Of a stretch of DNA of 6,373 nucleotides, positions 1 to 6,118 are shown piece after piece; position 1 is the stretch's first letter; each line of letters begins with the position of its first letter. Origin of the DNA: Paracoccaceae bacterium (lineage in GTDB: Bacteria > Pseudomonadota > Alphaproteobacteria > Rhodobacterales > Rhodobacteraceae). The notes under the pieces were generated by a model. It had not been told where the DNA came from. It ran no database searches and saw only the letters and a list, made by a program, of their open reading frames with translations. Location of the stretch: positions 1 through 6,373 of the forward strand of contig JALWJU010000173.1 in the NCBI GenBank assembly GCA_026997055.1, in the 5' to 3' direction. The position numbers were made by a program, and so were the translations under genes.

Positions 1-670
1 GCTGGGGGGCGTGCAGGGGGCGGTCGGTTGGTGGATGGTCTCCTCCGGGCTGGTCGGCGACATGGTCGATGTGGCGAGCTACCGGCTGGCGGTCCATCTG
101 GGGCTGGCTTTCGTCATCCTCGGGCTGATTGCCTGGTATGTGCTTCTGCTGGGGCGGGGCGAGGCCGAGCGGATGCAGGCGCGAAGGGCGGCCGAGCACG
201 GGCTCAGGCGGCTTGCGGGCGGGCTGATGGGGCTTGCCTTTCTGCAGGTGCTGCTGGGGGCGCTGGTGGCCGGGATCGACGCCGGGCGCAGCTTCACCGA
301 CTGGCCGTGGATGGCGGGGCGGTTCTTCCCGCCCGATGCGTTCGACCTCAGCCCCGGATGGCGGAATCTCTTCGAGAATCCGGGGCTTGTGCAATTTTTC
401 CACCGGATGGTCGCCTATGCGCTGGTGCTGGCGGCGCTCTGGGCCTGGTGGCGTGCGCGCCGCTCGCCCAACCGCGCCACGCGCAATGCCTTCGCCTGGG
501 TGGCGATGATGATGCTGATCCAGGCGGCGCTGGGGATCGTTACCGTGATCTACGCCGCGCCGCTGCATGCGGCCATTACCCACCAGCTGGGCGCACTCGT
601 GGCTTGGGTGCTGATCATCGCCGCGCGCCACCAGGCGGCCTATCCGGTGACCCAGGGCATAAGGGGCTGA
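1..670 (+). CDS. ctaA: Heme A synthase (Cox15/CtaA family), C-terminal part, 5' end outside the window
   Basis: Integral membrane enzyme that oxidises the C8 methyl of heme O to the formyl group of heme A, the cofactor of aa3-type cytochrome c oxidase. The reading frame is open from base 2, so the GTG at 11 is an internal valine and the true start lies to the left. Visible are the family motif GGVQGAVGWWMVSSGL, a helix with YRLAVHLG (His at 95-97), a helix ending GALVAGIDAGRSFTDWPWM, a periplasmic-type loop with FFPPD, then QFFHRMVAYA (His at 401-403) and a final pair of hydrophobic segments with ITHQLGA (His at 581-583). The family has four conserved histidines as heme ligands; I take these three as three of them, with the first before the window. 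Five hydrophobic segments fit the C-terminal part of an eight-helix protein. It runs directly into the M32 peptidase gene, one base apart. The family is certain; the symbol cox15 is also in use. Confidence 0.95.
   Translation, partial: LGGVQGAVGWWMVSSGLVGDMVDVASYRLAVHLGLAFVILGLIAWYVLLLGRGEAERMQARRAAEHGLRRLAGGLMGLAFLQVLLGALVAGIDAGRSFTDWPWMAGRFFPPDAFDLSPGWRNLFENPGLVQFFHRMVAYALVLAALWAWWRARRSPNRATRNAFAWVAMMMLIQAALGIVTVIYAAPLHAAITHQLGALVAWVLIIAARHQAAYPVTQGIRG
661..666 (+). promoter_or_regulatory. Ribosome binding site of the M32 peptidase, inside the end of ctaA
   Basis: AAGGGG lies within the last codons of ctaA and five bases before the ATG at 672. With a one-base gap between the ctaA stop and this ATG, it supports the chosen start and suggests translational coupling of the two genes. 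Confidence 0.75.
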
Positions 671-671
671 C

Positions 672-2162
672 ATGAGCGCTTACGAAGAACTGATGGCGTT
701 CCAGCGCCAGACCGAGGCGCTGGCCCAGGTGGCCGGGCGGCTGGGCTGGGATCAGGAGACGCAGATGCCCCCGGGGGCGGTTTCTCAGCGCGCCGAGGAG
801 ATGGGGGCGATGGAATCCGTCCTCCACGCGCGCCGGACCGATCCGCGCCTGGGCGAGTGGCTTGCGAGTATCGACGAGGCAGGGCTCGGCAAGGTGGAGC
901 GGGCGAATCTGCGCATCCTGCGCCGCGAATATGCGCGCGCCACCAGGGTGCCCGGCGAACTGGCCACGGCGCTGGCCCGCACCACCTCCACCGCTCAGCG
1001 CGTCTGGGCGGAGGCGCGCGCGGAGGATGATTTCGCCGCCTTTCTGCCGGTGCTCGAAGAGGTGGTGGCGCTCAAGCGCGAACAGGCCGCGGCACTGGCC
1101 GACGGGAGCGGGCAGAGCGGGGGCGGGCTCTACGACGCGCTTTTGCAGGATTACGAGCCCGGTGCCTCCGGAGCCGGGCTGCAGGAGATGTTCGATGCCA
1201 TGCGCCCGCGCCTGGTGGCCCTGCGCGATGCCTGCATGGGCGCGGCGCATCAGCCGGAAGCGCTGGAGGGGCATTTCCCGGCGCGAAAGCAGATGCAGCT
1301 CGCCCGCGAACTGGCCCGTGCCTTCGGGTATGACTTCAGGCACGGGCGGCTGGACAAGGCGGTGCATCCCTTCTCTTCCGGTTCCGGGCTGGACGTGCGC
1401 ATCACCACCCGCACCAGCGAGGACGATCCGTTCAACTGCTTCTACTCCACCATTCACGAGGCCGGTCATGCCTGCTACGAGCAGAATATCGACCGCGCCT
1501 ACCTGCTGACGCCGCTGGGGCAGGGAGTGTCCATGGGGGTGCATGAGAGCCAGAGCCGGATCTTCGAAAATCAGCTTGGCCGTTCGCGCGGCTTCAGCAC
1601 CTGGCTGCATGGGCGCATGGAAGAGACCTTCGGGCCGCTGAACGTGGCGCGCCGGGAATTCTTCGGCGCGGTCAACAAGCTGCACCGGGGATATATCCGC
1701 ACCGAGGCCGATGAAGTGCAGTACAATCTGCATGTCATGCTGCGCTTCGATCTGGAGCGGCAGATGATCGCGGGCAGGCTTGCGCCCGGCGATCTGGAAG
1801 AGGCCTGGAATGCCCGCTTCGAGGCGGATTTCGGCTATCCGGTGGAACGGGCCTCGCAGGGCTGCCTGCAGGATGTGCACTGGGCGGTGGGGCTGTTCGG
1901 GTATTTTCCGACCTATTCTCTCGGAAATGTATTTTCCGGCTGCCTTTTCAAGGCGATGCGGGAAGAACTTGACGGCCTGGATGAAGACATGGCCGCCGGC
2001 AGAGTGGGCGCCGCCACCGGCTGGCTGGCCGAACGGCTGCAACGCCACGGGGGGCTGTACGAGCCGGCCGAGACGATAGAGCGGGCCTGTGGCTTCGCGC
2101 CGGGCGTGGAGCCTCTGCTGGAATATCTGGAGGCCAAGTTCGCGGAGATCTACCGCCTGTAG
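672..2162 (+). CDS. M32 family zinc metallocarboxypeptidase (carboxypeptidase Taq type)
   Basis: Cytoplasmic metallopeptidase that removes C-terminal amino acids from peptides, with broad specificity in characterised members. At 496 residues it is full length for the family. All hallmark motifs are present in order: HPF at 232-234, DVRITT at 241-246, the zinc-binding HEAGH at 262-266 (His262 and His266 ligands, Glu263 catalytic), HESQSR at 291-296 with Glu292 as the likely third zinc ligand, IRTEADEVQYNLH from 342, GCLQDVHW at 397-404 and GYFPTYSLGN at 410-419. There is no signal peptide or membrane segment. The ATG at 672 has a good ribosome binding site and begins with a helix typical of the family (YEELMAFQRQ). 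It is the second gene of a unit with ctaA; the physical link is clear, but I know of no biochemical one to heme A synthesis. An antisense open frame across it is a composition artefact. Confidence 0.97.
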   Translation: MSAYEELMAFQRQTEALAQVAGRLGWDQETQMPPGAVSQRAEEMGAMESVLHARRTDPRLGEWLASIDEAGLGKVERANLRILRREYARATRVPGELATALARTTSTAQRVWAEARAEDDFAAFLPVLEEVVALKREQAAALADGSGQSGGGLYDALLQDYEPGASGAGLQEMFDAMRPRLVALRDACMGAAHQPEALEGHFPARKQMQLARELARAFGYDFRHGRLDKAVHPFSSGSGLDVRITTRTSEDDPFNCFYSTIHEAGHACYEQNIDRAYLLTPLGQGVSMGVHESQSRIFENQLGRSRGFSTWLHGRMEETFGPLNVARREFFGAVNKLHRGYIRTEADEVQYNLHVMLRFDLERQMIAGRLAPGDLEEAWNARFEADFGYPVERASQGCLQDVHWAVGLFGYFPTYSLGNVFSGCLFKAMREELDGLDEDMAAGRVGAATGWLAERLQRHGGLYEPAETIERACGFAPGVEPLLEYLEAKFAEIYRL

Positions 2163-2314
2163 CCGGCAGGCGCGCAGCTGTCTCGCGGGGCGACTTTCTG
2201 GGAAGCCCGCATCTGCCCGGCGCGCCGGCATCGGAAGGCATCGGAAGGCGGAGTGCATGTAGCCTGACCCGAGACCGGGCCGAATGCAGGGCGCGCAGGG
2301 CCGGCCGGGAGCGT
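2163..2314. other. Convergent intergenic region without a clear terminator
   Basis: This 152-bp gap separates the 3' ends of the M32 peptidase (+) and the RodZ-like gene (-). It must hold transcription ends for both, yet I see no hairpin followed by a T-run on either strand. It holds a perfect 12-bp palindrome (CCGGCGCGCCGG, 2217-2228), a small CCCG/CGGG stem with a 4-base loop at 2268-2279, and a 10-bp tandem duplication. Termination may depend on Rho or on the GC-rich hairpins; this is inference. Confidence 0.5.
2228..2247. repeat. 10-bp direct tandem repeat (two copies)
   Basis: GGCATCGGAA occurs twice back to back (2228-2237 and 2238-2247), followed by a partial third start (GGC). It lies between convergent genes, outside coding sequence, and looks like a simple slippage duplication. 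Confidence 0.8.
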
Positions 2315-3601
2315 TCAGCGCCCGGCTTCGAGTTCGGCCACATAGGTGGCCAGATCCGCATCGCGGGCCGGGTCGGCGGGATTGTATGCTTCGGCCAGGT
2401 TTTCGGCGGAAAGAGTGATGTTCTTGACCACGCTGGCACCTTCGCCGGCGGGGCCGTAGGCGGTCCCGTTGACGGCGAAATAGACCGAGCCGGCATTGCC
2501 CGTGCGCAGGACGGGCGGGGTCTCCATGGCGGGCAGGACGTATTGCTCACCGGCTTCGAGGATCTTTTCGAGGATGATCGAGCCATCGCCGGCCTGCACC
2601 CGCACCCAGGACGGGCGTACGGCGAAGAGCACCACTTCGGGGGCGTCTGCGCCGAAGACGCGCACGCTGCCGGTGGCGGCGCTGGCGCCTGGCGGCGGCG
2701 CCGGGGCGGGGGAAGAAGCGGCGGCGGCGATGTCTGCCCCCTGGCGGGCTGGCGCAGAGAGCGGGGCTTCGCTTCGGGAGGGCAGGTTCGGGGGCGTGCC
2801 GGCTGCCGGCAGGCCCGCTGCCAGTGGCGTGTGGCGCGTGGCACCGGCCAGTGCGCCCACTTCGGCCGGGTCCAGGGTGGAAATGGGTCCGTCGCGCGCC
2901 ACCAGCACCGGCACGTCCAGCGCCTCGGGGCGGTAAAGCCGGTCCAGCGCCTCGACCGAAGGCGGCGTGTTGAGTCCGGCTCCGCCGGTGGCTTCGGCGA
3001 TGCGGGCATTGTCGGCGGTGAAATCCTCGAGCGTGGAGAGGACGCCGGGGCTCTGTTCCACCGGGGCGAAATCCACCTGCTGGATCTCGCGCAGCACCGC
3101 CCAGCCGCCAAAGCCGATCAGACCGATCAGTGCCAGCAGCGCCAGCACCGAGCCGACGGCGCCGGGCTCGATCCCCTCGAGGATGCTTTCGCTCTGAGGC
3201 ACGAACAGGGCGTCGGGATTGGCCAGCGGGTCGCCGGCATGGTCGCGCTTTTGCGCCTTGCCTGCCGAGGCCGCGGCCGACAGCCCGTGGGCGGTGGAGA
3301 ATCCGGCCTCCCGGCAGAAGGCCTGATAGGCCCATTCCGGGTCCATGCCCAGATAGCGCGCATAGGAGCGCACATAGCCGGCGATGAAGCCGGGAGTTTC
3401 AAAGGCACTCGGGTCGGCATTTTCGATGGCGGCGATGTAATTGGCCTTGATCTTCAGTTCGCGCTGCACGTCGAGCAGCGACTTGCCCATGGTCGCCCGT
3501 TCGCCTCGCATCAGGTCGCCCAGGCGCAGCTCGAAATCGTCGAAGCTGCGCGGCTGCTCCGCCGGCTCCTGGATCTCTGGTGTGCGCCACCGCCCAATCA
3601 T
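2315..3601 (-). CDS. rodZ: RodZ-like membrane-anchored helix-turn-helix protein (HTH_25 plus DUF4115 architecture)
   Basis: Probable bitopic inner-membrane protein of the RodZ family, which in other bacteria links the MreB cytoskeleton to the cell-wall elongation machinery. The 428-residue product has the family layout: a cytoplasmic Cro/C1-like HTH domain at about 24-98 (LGDLMRGERATMGKSLLDV, YIAAIENADPSAFETPGF, YVRSYARYLGMD), a charged linker, one membrane helix at about 149-170 (SVLALLALIGLIGFGGWAVL), a long Ala/Pro-rich periplasmic linker to about 315, and a C-terminal beta-rich domain at about 320-398 resembling DUF4115 (VVLFAVRPSWVRVQAGDG, GSVYFAVNGTAYGP). The ATG at 3601 is preferred because MIGRW followed by an acidic stretch and FDDFELRLGD fits my recollection of Rhodobacterales homologues. 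Its Shine-Dalgarno (AAGGGGA, 3613-3619) is rather far, 11 bases upstream. It lies 189 bp downstream of hemA on the same strand. In many bacteria rodZ precedes ispG; here the next gene is a convergent peptidase. Family assignment is firm; a role in shape is inferred. Confidence 0.88.
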   Translation of the reverse strand: MIGRWRTPEIQEPAEQPRSFDDFELRLGDLMRGERATMGKSLLDVQRELKIKANYIAAIENADPSAFETPGFIAGYVRSYARYLGMDPEWAYQAFCREAGFSTAHGLSAAASAGKAQKRDHAGDPLANPDALFVPQSESILEGIEPGAVGSVLALLALIGLIGFGGWAVLREIQQVDFAPVEQSPGVLSTLEDFTADNARIAEATGGAGLNTPPSVEALDRLYRPEALDVPVLVARDGPISTLDPAEVGALAGATRHTPLAAGLPAAGTPPNLPSRSEAPLSAPARQGADIAAAASSPAPAPPPGASAATGSVRVFGADAPEVVLFAVRPSWVRVQAGDGSIILEKILEAGEQYVLPAMETPPVLRTGNAGSVYFAVNGTAYGPAGEGASVVKNITLSAENLAEAYNPADPARDADLATYVAELEAGR

Positions 3602-3750
3602 GCCTGACCATGTCCCCTTGGCGGCCCCTCCGGGACCGCATTGCTTCGCCTTTCTTCCGCCCTTCTTTCCGCGAGTTCGCAGGCCGTGGGTCAGCCGCGA
3701 GTTACGGGAAGGCGGAAAAGCGAATCAGCGCCACGACACGCCTTTTCAGC

Positions 3751-3779
3751 GGTATAGCACAAATCGCACCCTTTGGTAG
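3751..3779 (-). promoter_or_regulatory. Candidate promoter for the RodZ-like gene
   Basis: Read on the minus strand there is an extended -10 (TGC then TATACC at 3756-3751), a 17-base spacer and CTACCA at 3779-3774, a weak 3/6 match to TTGACA. It would give the RodZ-like gene its own transcript with a leader of roughly 140 bases. It sits immediately downstream of the hemA stop. No intrinsic terminator is visible between hemA and this site, so read-through from hemA is also possible. Confidence 0.35.
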
Positions 3780-3790
3780 CCGCCGGGCCT

Positions 3791-5014
3791 TCAGGCCGAG
3801 AGCTCGGCGCGATTCAGCGCACATTGCGACCAGAGCGCGTCCATCGCCCTGACCAGCCGGTCCATCTCATCCGGTCCATGGACCGGAGAGGGGGTGAAGC
3901 GCAGCCGCTCGGTGCCGCGCGGCACGGTGGGATAATTGATCGGCTGGACATAGATGCCATGCTCCGAAAGCAGCAGGTCGGAAAGCTGCTTGGTATGGAC
4001 CGGATCGCCCACCATCACCGGCACGATATGGCTGCCGTGGTCGATCACCGGCAGGCCGAGCGCCTTGAAGCGGGTCTTGAGCACGGCGGCGGCCTGCTGG
4101 TGGGCCTCGCGCCGCGCCCGGTCGCCCTTGAGCAGCCGCACGCTGGTGGCCGCCCCGGCGGCGACCGCTGGCGGCAGGCTGGTGGTGAAGATGAAGCCCG
4201 GCGCGTAAGATCTTATCGCATCGACCATTTTCGCGCTGGCGGCGATATAGCCGCCCATCACGCCATAGGCCTTGGCGAGGGTGCCGTTGATGATGTCGAT
4301 GCGCCCCATCAGCCCGTCGCGCTCGGCCACGCCGCCGCCGCGCGGCCCGTACATGCCCACCGCATGCACCTCGTCGATATAGGTCAGCGCGCCGAATTCC
4401 TGCGCGAGATCGAGGATCGCCTCGATCGGGCCGAAATCGCCGTCCATCGAATAGACGCTCTCGAAGGCGATGAGCTTGGGCGCGTCCGGGTCGTCGGCTT
4501 CGAGCAGTTCGCGCAGGTGCTCGGTGTCGTTATGGCGGAAGACGCGCTTGGCGCCGCCATTGCGCCGGATGCCTTCGATCATCGAGGCGTGGTTGAGCGC
4601 GTCCGAATAGATGATCAGGCCGGGGAAAAGCTTCGGCAGGGTGCTGAGCGTGGCGTCATTGGCGATATAGGCGGAGGTGAACAGCAGCGCCGCCTCCTTG
4701 CGGTGCAGGTCGGCAAGCTCGGCCTCCAGGCGCTTGTGCCAGACCGTGGTGCCGGAGATGTTGCGGGTGCCGCCGGAGCCCGCGCCGGTGGCGTCGAGCG
4801 CCTCGTGCATGGCGGCGAGCACTTCCGGGTGCTGGCCCATGCCGAGGTAGTCGTTGCCGCACCAGACGACGACCGGCGCGGTGGTGCCGTCGGGCTTGTG
4901 CCAGGTGGCATGGGGGAACTGGCCGCGCGCGCGCTCGATATCCATGAAGACGCGATAGCGCCCCTCCTCGTGCAGGCGCGCGAGCGCTGCGTCAAGATAT
5001 GCGGTGTGGTCCAT
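3791..5014 (-). CDS. hemA: 5-aminolevulinate synthase (C4 pathway, PLP-dependent)
   Basis: Condenses glycine and succinyl-CoA to 5-aminolevulinate, the first committed step of heme (and, where present, bacteriochlorophyll and cobalamin) synthesis in alphaproteobacteria; cytoplasmic homodimer of the alpha-oxoamine synthase family. The 407-residue product carries Arg21 in EGRYRVF, the WCGNDYLGMGQHP motif from 51, GSGGTRNISGTT from 79, SDALNHASMIEGIR from 137, ESVYSMDGDFGP from 185, YIDEVHAVGMYGPRGGG from 212 (Asp214 contacting the PLP nitrogen, His217 stacking) and the PLP-binding Lys248 in GTLAKAYG, then RLRFTPSPVH from 370. Numbering up to Lys248 agrees with the Rhodobacter capsulatus enzyme as I recall it. 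The start at 5014 (MDHTAYLDAAL) matches that protein and has AGGGGA (5021-5026) six bases upstream. A 45-residue in-frame extension to 5149 is low-complexity and rejected. Residue 247 is Ala, where many homologues have Gly. A GGCCT/AGGCC inverted repeat spans the stop codon but has no T-run. Confidence 0.98.
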   Translation of the reverse strand: MDHTAYLDAALARLHEEGRYRVFMDIERARGQFPHATWHKPDGTTAPVVVWCGNDYLGMGQHPEVLAAMHEALDATGAGSGGTRNISGTTVWHKRLEAELADLHRKEAALLFTSAYIANDATLSTLPKLFPGLIIYSDALNHASMIEGIRRNGGAKRVFRHNDTEHLRELLEADDPDAPKLIAFESVYSMDGDFGPIEAILDLAQEFGALTYIDEVHAVGMYGPRGGGVAERDGLMGRIDIINGTLAKAYGVMGGYIAASAKMVDAIRSYAPGFIFTTSLPPAVAAGAATSVRLLKGDRARREAHQQAAAVLKTRFKALGLPVIDHGSHIVPVMVGDPVHTKQLSDLLLSEHGIYVQPINYPTVPRGTERLRFTPSPVHGPDEMDRLVRAMDALWSQCALNRAELSA

Positions 5015-5064
5015 GCGCGTTCCCCTGTGGTGTCCTTGCGTCATTGGCGGCGCCCTGTGTGGTC

Positions 5065-5124
5065 GGCATGGCCGGCCCTGTGCGGAGCGGCCCAGTACGG
5101 GGCGGCCCTGTACCGGGCCGTGCC
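5065..5124 (-). repeat. Degenerate 15-bp tandem repeat in the hemA leader
   Basis: Read on the minus strand there are four consecutive 15-base units at 5124-5110, 5109-5095, 5094-5080 and 5079-5065. The two central ones, AGGGCCGCCCCGTAC and TGGGCCGCTCCGCAC, agree at 12 of 15 positions; the outer two each match the second unit at about 10 of 15. It lies 51 to 110 bases upstream of the hemA start codon. Confidence 0.65.
5088..5120. repeat. Imperfect inverted repeat / hairpin in the hemA leader
   Basis: A 33-base inverted repeat: CGGCCC (5088-5093) pairs with GGGCCG (5115-5120), then GTAC/GTAC and GGG/CCC continue the stem to a three-base loop at 5103-5105. Thirteen Watson-Crick pairs of 15 possible; the remaining two positions give one wobble and one mismatch on either strand. 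Weaker pairing (CGG 5083-5085 with CCG 5123-5125) extends it outward. No T-run follows on either strand, so it is not a classical terminator. If the hemA promoter lies further upstream, this forms in the hemA 5' untranslated RNA. Confidence 0.65.
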
Positions 5125-5198
5125 GTGCACCGAGCGCCCGGATGCGCATGGGTGCCTGAAAGCCGGAGCAACCGGAGCGCCGAAAACGACTCGGTGCA

Positions 5199-5260
5199 GT
5201 TTATACCCGTTTTGGGCAAAAAAACATACGAATATACTGATACATCTTGACGCGTTTTTG
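5199..5260 (-). promoter_or_regulatory. hemA: AT-rich patch, probable hemA promoter/operator region
   Basis: About 60 bases that are strikingly AT-rich against the GC-rich surroundings. On the minus strand it contains TATAAA (5205-5200) and TATATT (5236-5231) as possible -10 elements, but no good -35 at standard spacing, so no exact promoter is called. A short inverted repeat TTTTG-GG-CAAAA (5210-5221) could be an operator half-site pair. I looked for FNR-type (TTGAT-N4-ATCAA), PpsR/CrtJ-type (TGT-N12-ACA) and Irr-type sites and found none. Confidence 0.4.
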
Positions 5261-5292
5261 AACCGCTCTGATGGCCGGTCGTATCGGCGCCC

Positions 5293-5308
5293 TGCCTCAT
5301 TGCCTCAT
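5293..5308. repeat. 8-bp direct tandem repeat (two copies)
   Basis: TGCCTCAT occurs twice in a row (5293-5300 and 5301-5308), followed by a partial TGCC. It lies just downstream of the stop codon of the secreted protein gene; probably a simple slippage duplication. Confidence 0.75.
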
Positions 5309-5318
5309 TGCCCGCGAC

Positions 5319-5984
5319 TCACTCCTGCGCGATCCCGATCACGCAATCGGCGGAATCGCCGAGCCCGGTCTGTTCGTTGCAACTGGCAAGGGCGGCGGCA
5401 TCGGACCCCGGCCCCCTGGCGATGACGAAGGCCCCGGTGGAGGGCGAATAGGCCAGGTATTGCGGGGCGTCCGACCTGCCCCAGCTGCTGCGAAAGGCCT
5501 CGGTGGCGGCCTGGCTCAGGGTGAAGTCGCGCGCCTTGTAGCGCCTGGGCAGGATCAGCGCGACAGGCACGCATTCTCCTTCCTCCTCCCCCAGCGCATT
5601 GCAGGCCTGCATCGCCGCCGCTTCAGCCGCTTCGGGGCTGTGCAGGTTGTTGGAAATCGCCATGCTCTCGGGGCTCAGCGGCCGGTCGGGCTTGACCGCC
5701 ATGGCGCCGTAATAGCCCATGGAAAAGCCCATCGCCGCCCATTGCGCGGCGATTTCCGGGTCGGTCAGCGAAGTGGCGACCGCCTCGGCCTGGGCGCGGG
5801 TGGTGGGCGCCAGCCCGCTCAGGTCGAGAAGCTCGACCGCGAGCCTGTCGCCCTTGAAAAGCTGCTTTTTCGCCTGCCGGGGCGTGAGCGGGCCGGACGC
5901 GGCGGCAGTCGCGCCCGCGACCAGCAGCAGGCCGGCCAGGCCGGCGGCGATGCCCGCAGTAATGACAGAAACCGAACGACGCAT
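5319..5984 (-). CDS. Secreted protein of unknown function with two DUF4189-like repeats
   Basis: A 221-residue exported protein I cannot assign a function. Residues 1-30 form a Sec-type signal peptide: MRRS, a hydrophobic core (VITAGIAAGLAGLLLVAGA) and small residues suited to signal peptidase I near 28-31. The mature part starts with a region of unknown fold at about 32-85 (PLTPRQAKKQLFKGDRLAVE). Two related segments follow: about 91-146 (YYGAMAVKPD, MAISNNLHSPEAAEAAAMQAC) and about 175-220 (YLAYSPSTGAFVIARGPGSDAAALASC). Each has an AxA/AYS-type strand, an Ala-rich helix and a cysteine pair (Cys128/Cys138 and Cys202/Cys214), the pattern of DUF4189-like domains, so two disulfides are likely in the periplasm. 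The ATG at 5984 has AAAGGGAG (5991-5998) six bases upstream. It lies upstream of hemA on the same strand, 304 bp away, so probably a separate unit. I recall small Rhodobacterales proteins of this type being labelled aminolevulinate synthase; no PLP enzyme motif is present here. Confidence 0.85.
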   Translation of the reverse strand: MRRSVSVITAGIAAGLAGLLLVAGATAAASGPLTPRQAKKQLFKGDRLAVELLDLSGLAPTTRAQAEAVATSLTDPEIAAQWAAMGFSMGYYGAMAVKPDRPLSPESMAISNNLHSPEAAEAAAMQACNALGEEEGECVPVALILPRRYKARDFTLSQAATEAFRSSWGRSDAPQYLAYSPSTGAFVIARGPGSDAAALASCNEQTGLGDSADCVIGIAQE

Positions 5985-6118
5985 CTGATGCTCCCTTTAC
6001 GCCCCGCCCTTCCTCTTTAGCCTGCCCGCGCGCCGGGCGCCAGAGGCACTGGACAGCGCTCGCATTGCTGTTACGCTGCGCGCGATTTTCCGCAACCGGA
6101 GACGACCCGGAGACCGAC
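5985..6118. other. Divergent intergenic region between the secreted protein and the M20 peptidase
   Basis: This 134-bp gap must carry promoters for both flanking genes, but I see no convincing -35/-10 pair on either strand. It contains a GCCCG/CGGGC hairpin with a five-base loop (6024-6038). The box CCGGAGAC occurs twice 11 bases apart (6096-6103 and 6107-6114); the second copy supplies the ribosome binding site of the peptidase gene. Confidence 0.5.

Larger units (their letters stand above)
5015..5318. other. hemA leader and promoter region (304 bp, no convincing gene)
   Basis: No credible protein gene lies between hemA and the secreted protein gene. From right to left, the hemA direction, it holds an 8-bp tandem duplication just beyond the neighbouring stop codon, an AT-rich patch (about 5199-5260) that probably contains the hemA promoter, a GC-rich stretch with a short 9-bp-spaced repeat (CCGGAGC at 5163-5169 and 5172-5178), a degenerate 15-bp tandem repeat with a strong hairpin (5065-5124), and the hemA ribosome binding site. 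The open frames here overlap the hemA start or encode only the repeat and are not supported. Confidence 0.7.

Noticed and set aside
615..2258. 547-codon open frame on the minus strand opposite the M32 peptidase
   Set aside because: The plus-strand product carries every M32 motif. The antisense translation has no recognisable domain and is a long open frame of the kind GC-rich third positions produce.
2543..3607. 354-codon open frame on the plus strand opposite the RodZ-like gene
   Set aside because: It is antisense to a gene with clear HTH, membrane and C-terminal domains, and its Gly/Arg-rich translation is typical of an artefact.
5088..5120. Hairpin upstream of hemA as a Rho-independent terminator
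   Set aside because: No T-run follows the stem on either strand.
5015..5149. 45-residue N-terminal extension of aminolevulinate synthase from an upstream ATG at 5149
   Set aside because: The extension is low-complexity and encodes the 15-bp repeat. The start at 5014 has a well-placed ribosome binding site and matches the Rhodobacter-type N-terminus.
4992..5300. 102-codon minus-strand frame across the hemA leader with a repeated RTGP-type pattern
   Set aside because: The peptide repeat only reflects the 15-bp DNA repeat (five codons per unit), and the frame runs into hemA out of phase.
3773..5425. 550-codon open frame on the plus strand opposite hemA
   Set aside because: It is the antisense shadow of a highly conserved aminolevulinate synthase, starts and ends outside any sensible gene border, and has no recognisable domain.
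5271..6020. 249-codon plus-strand frame opposite the secreted protein gene
   Set aside because: The minus-strand product has a signal peptide, ribosome binding site and repeat structure; the plus-strand frame has none of these.
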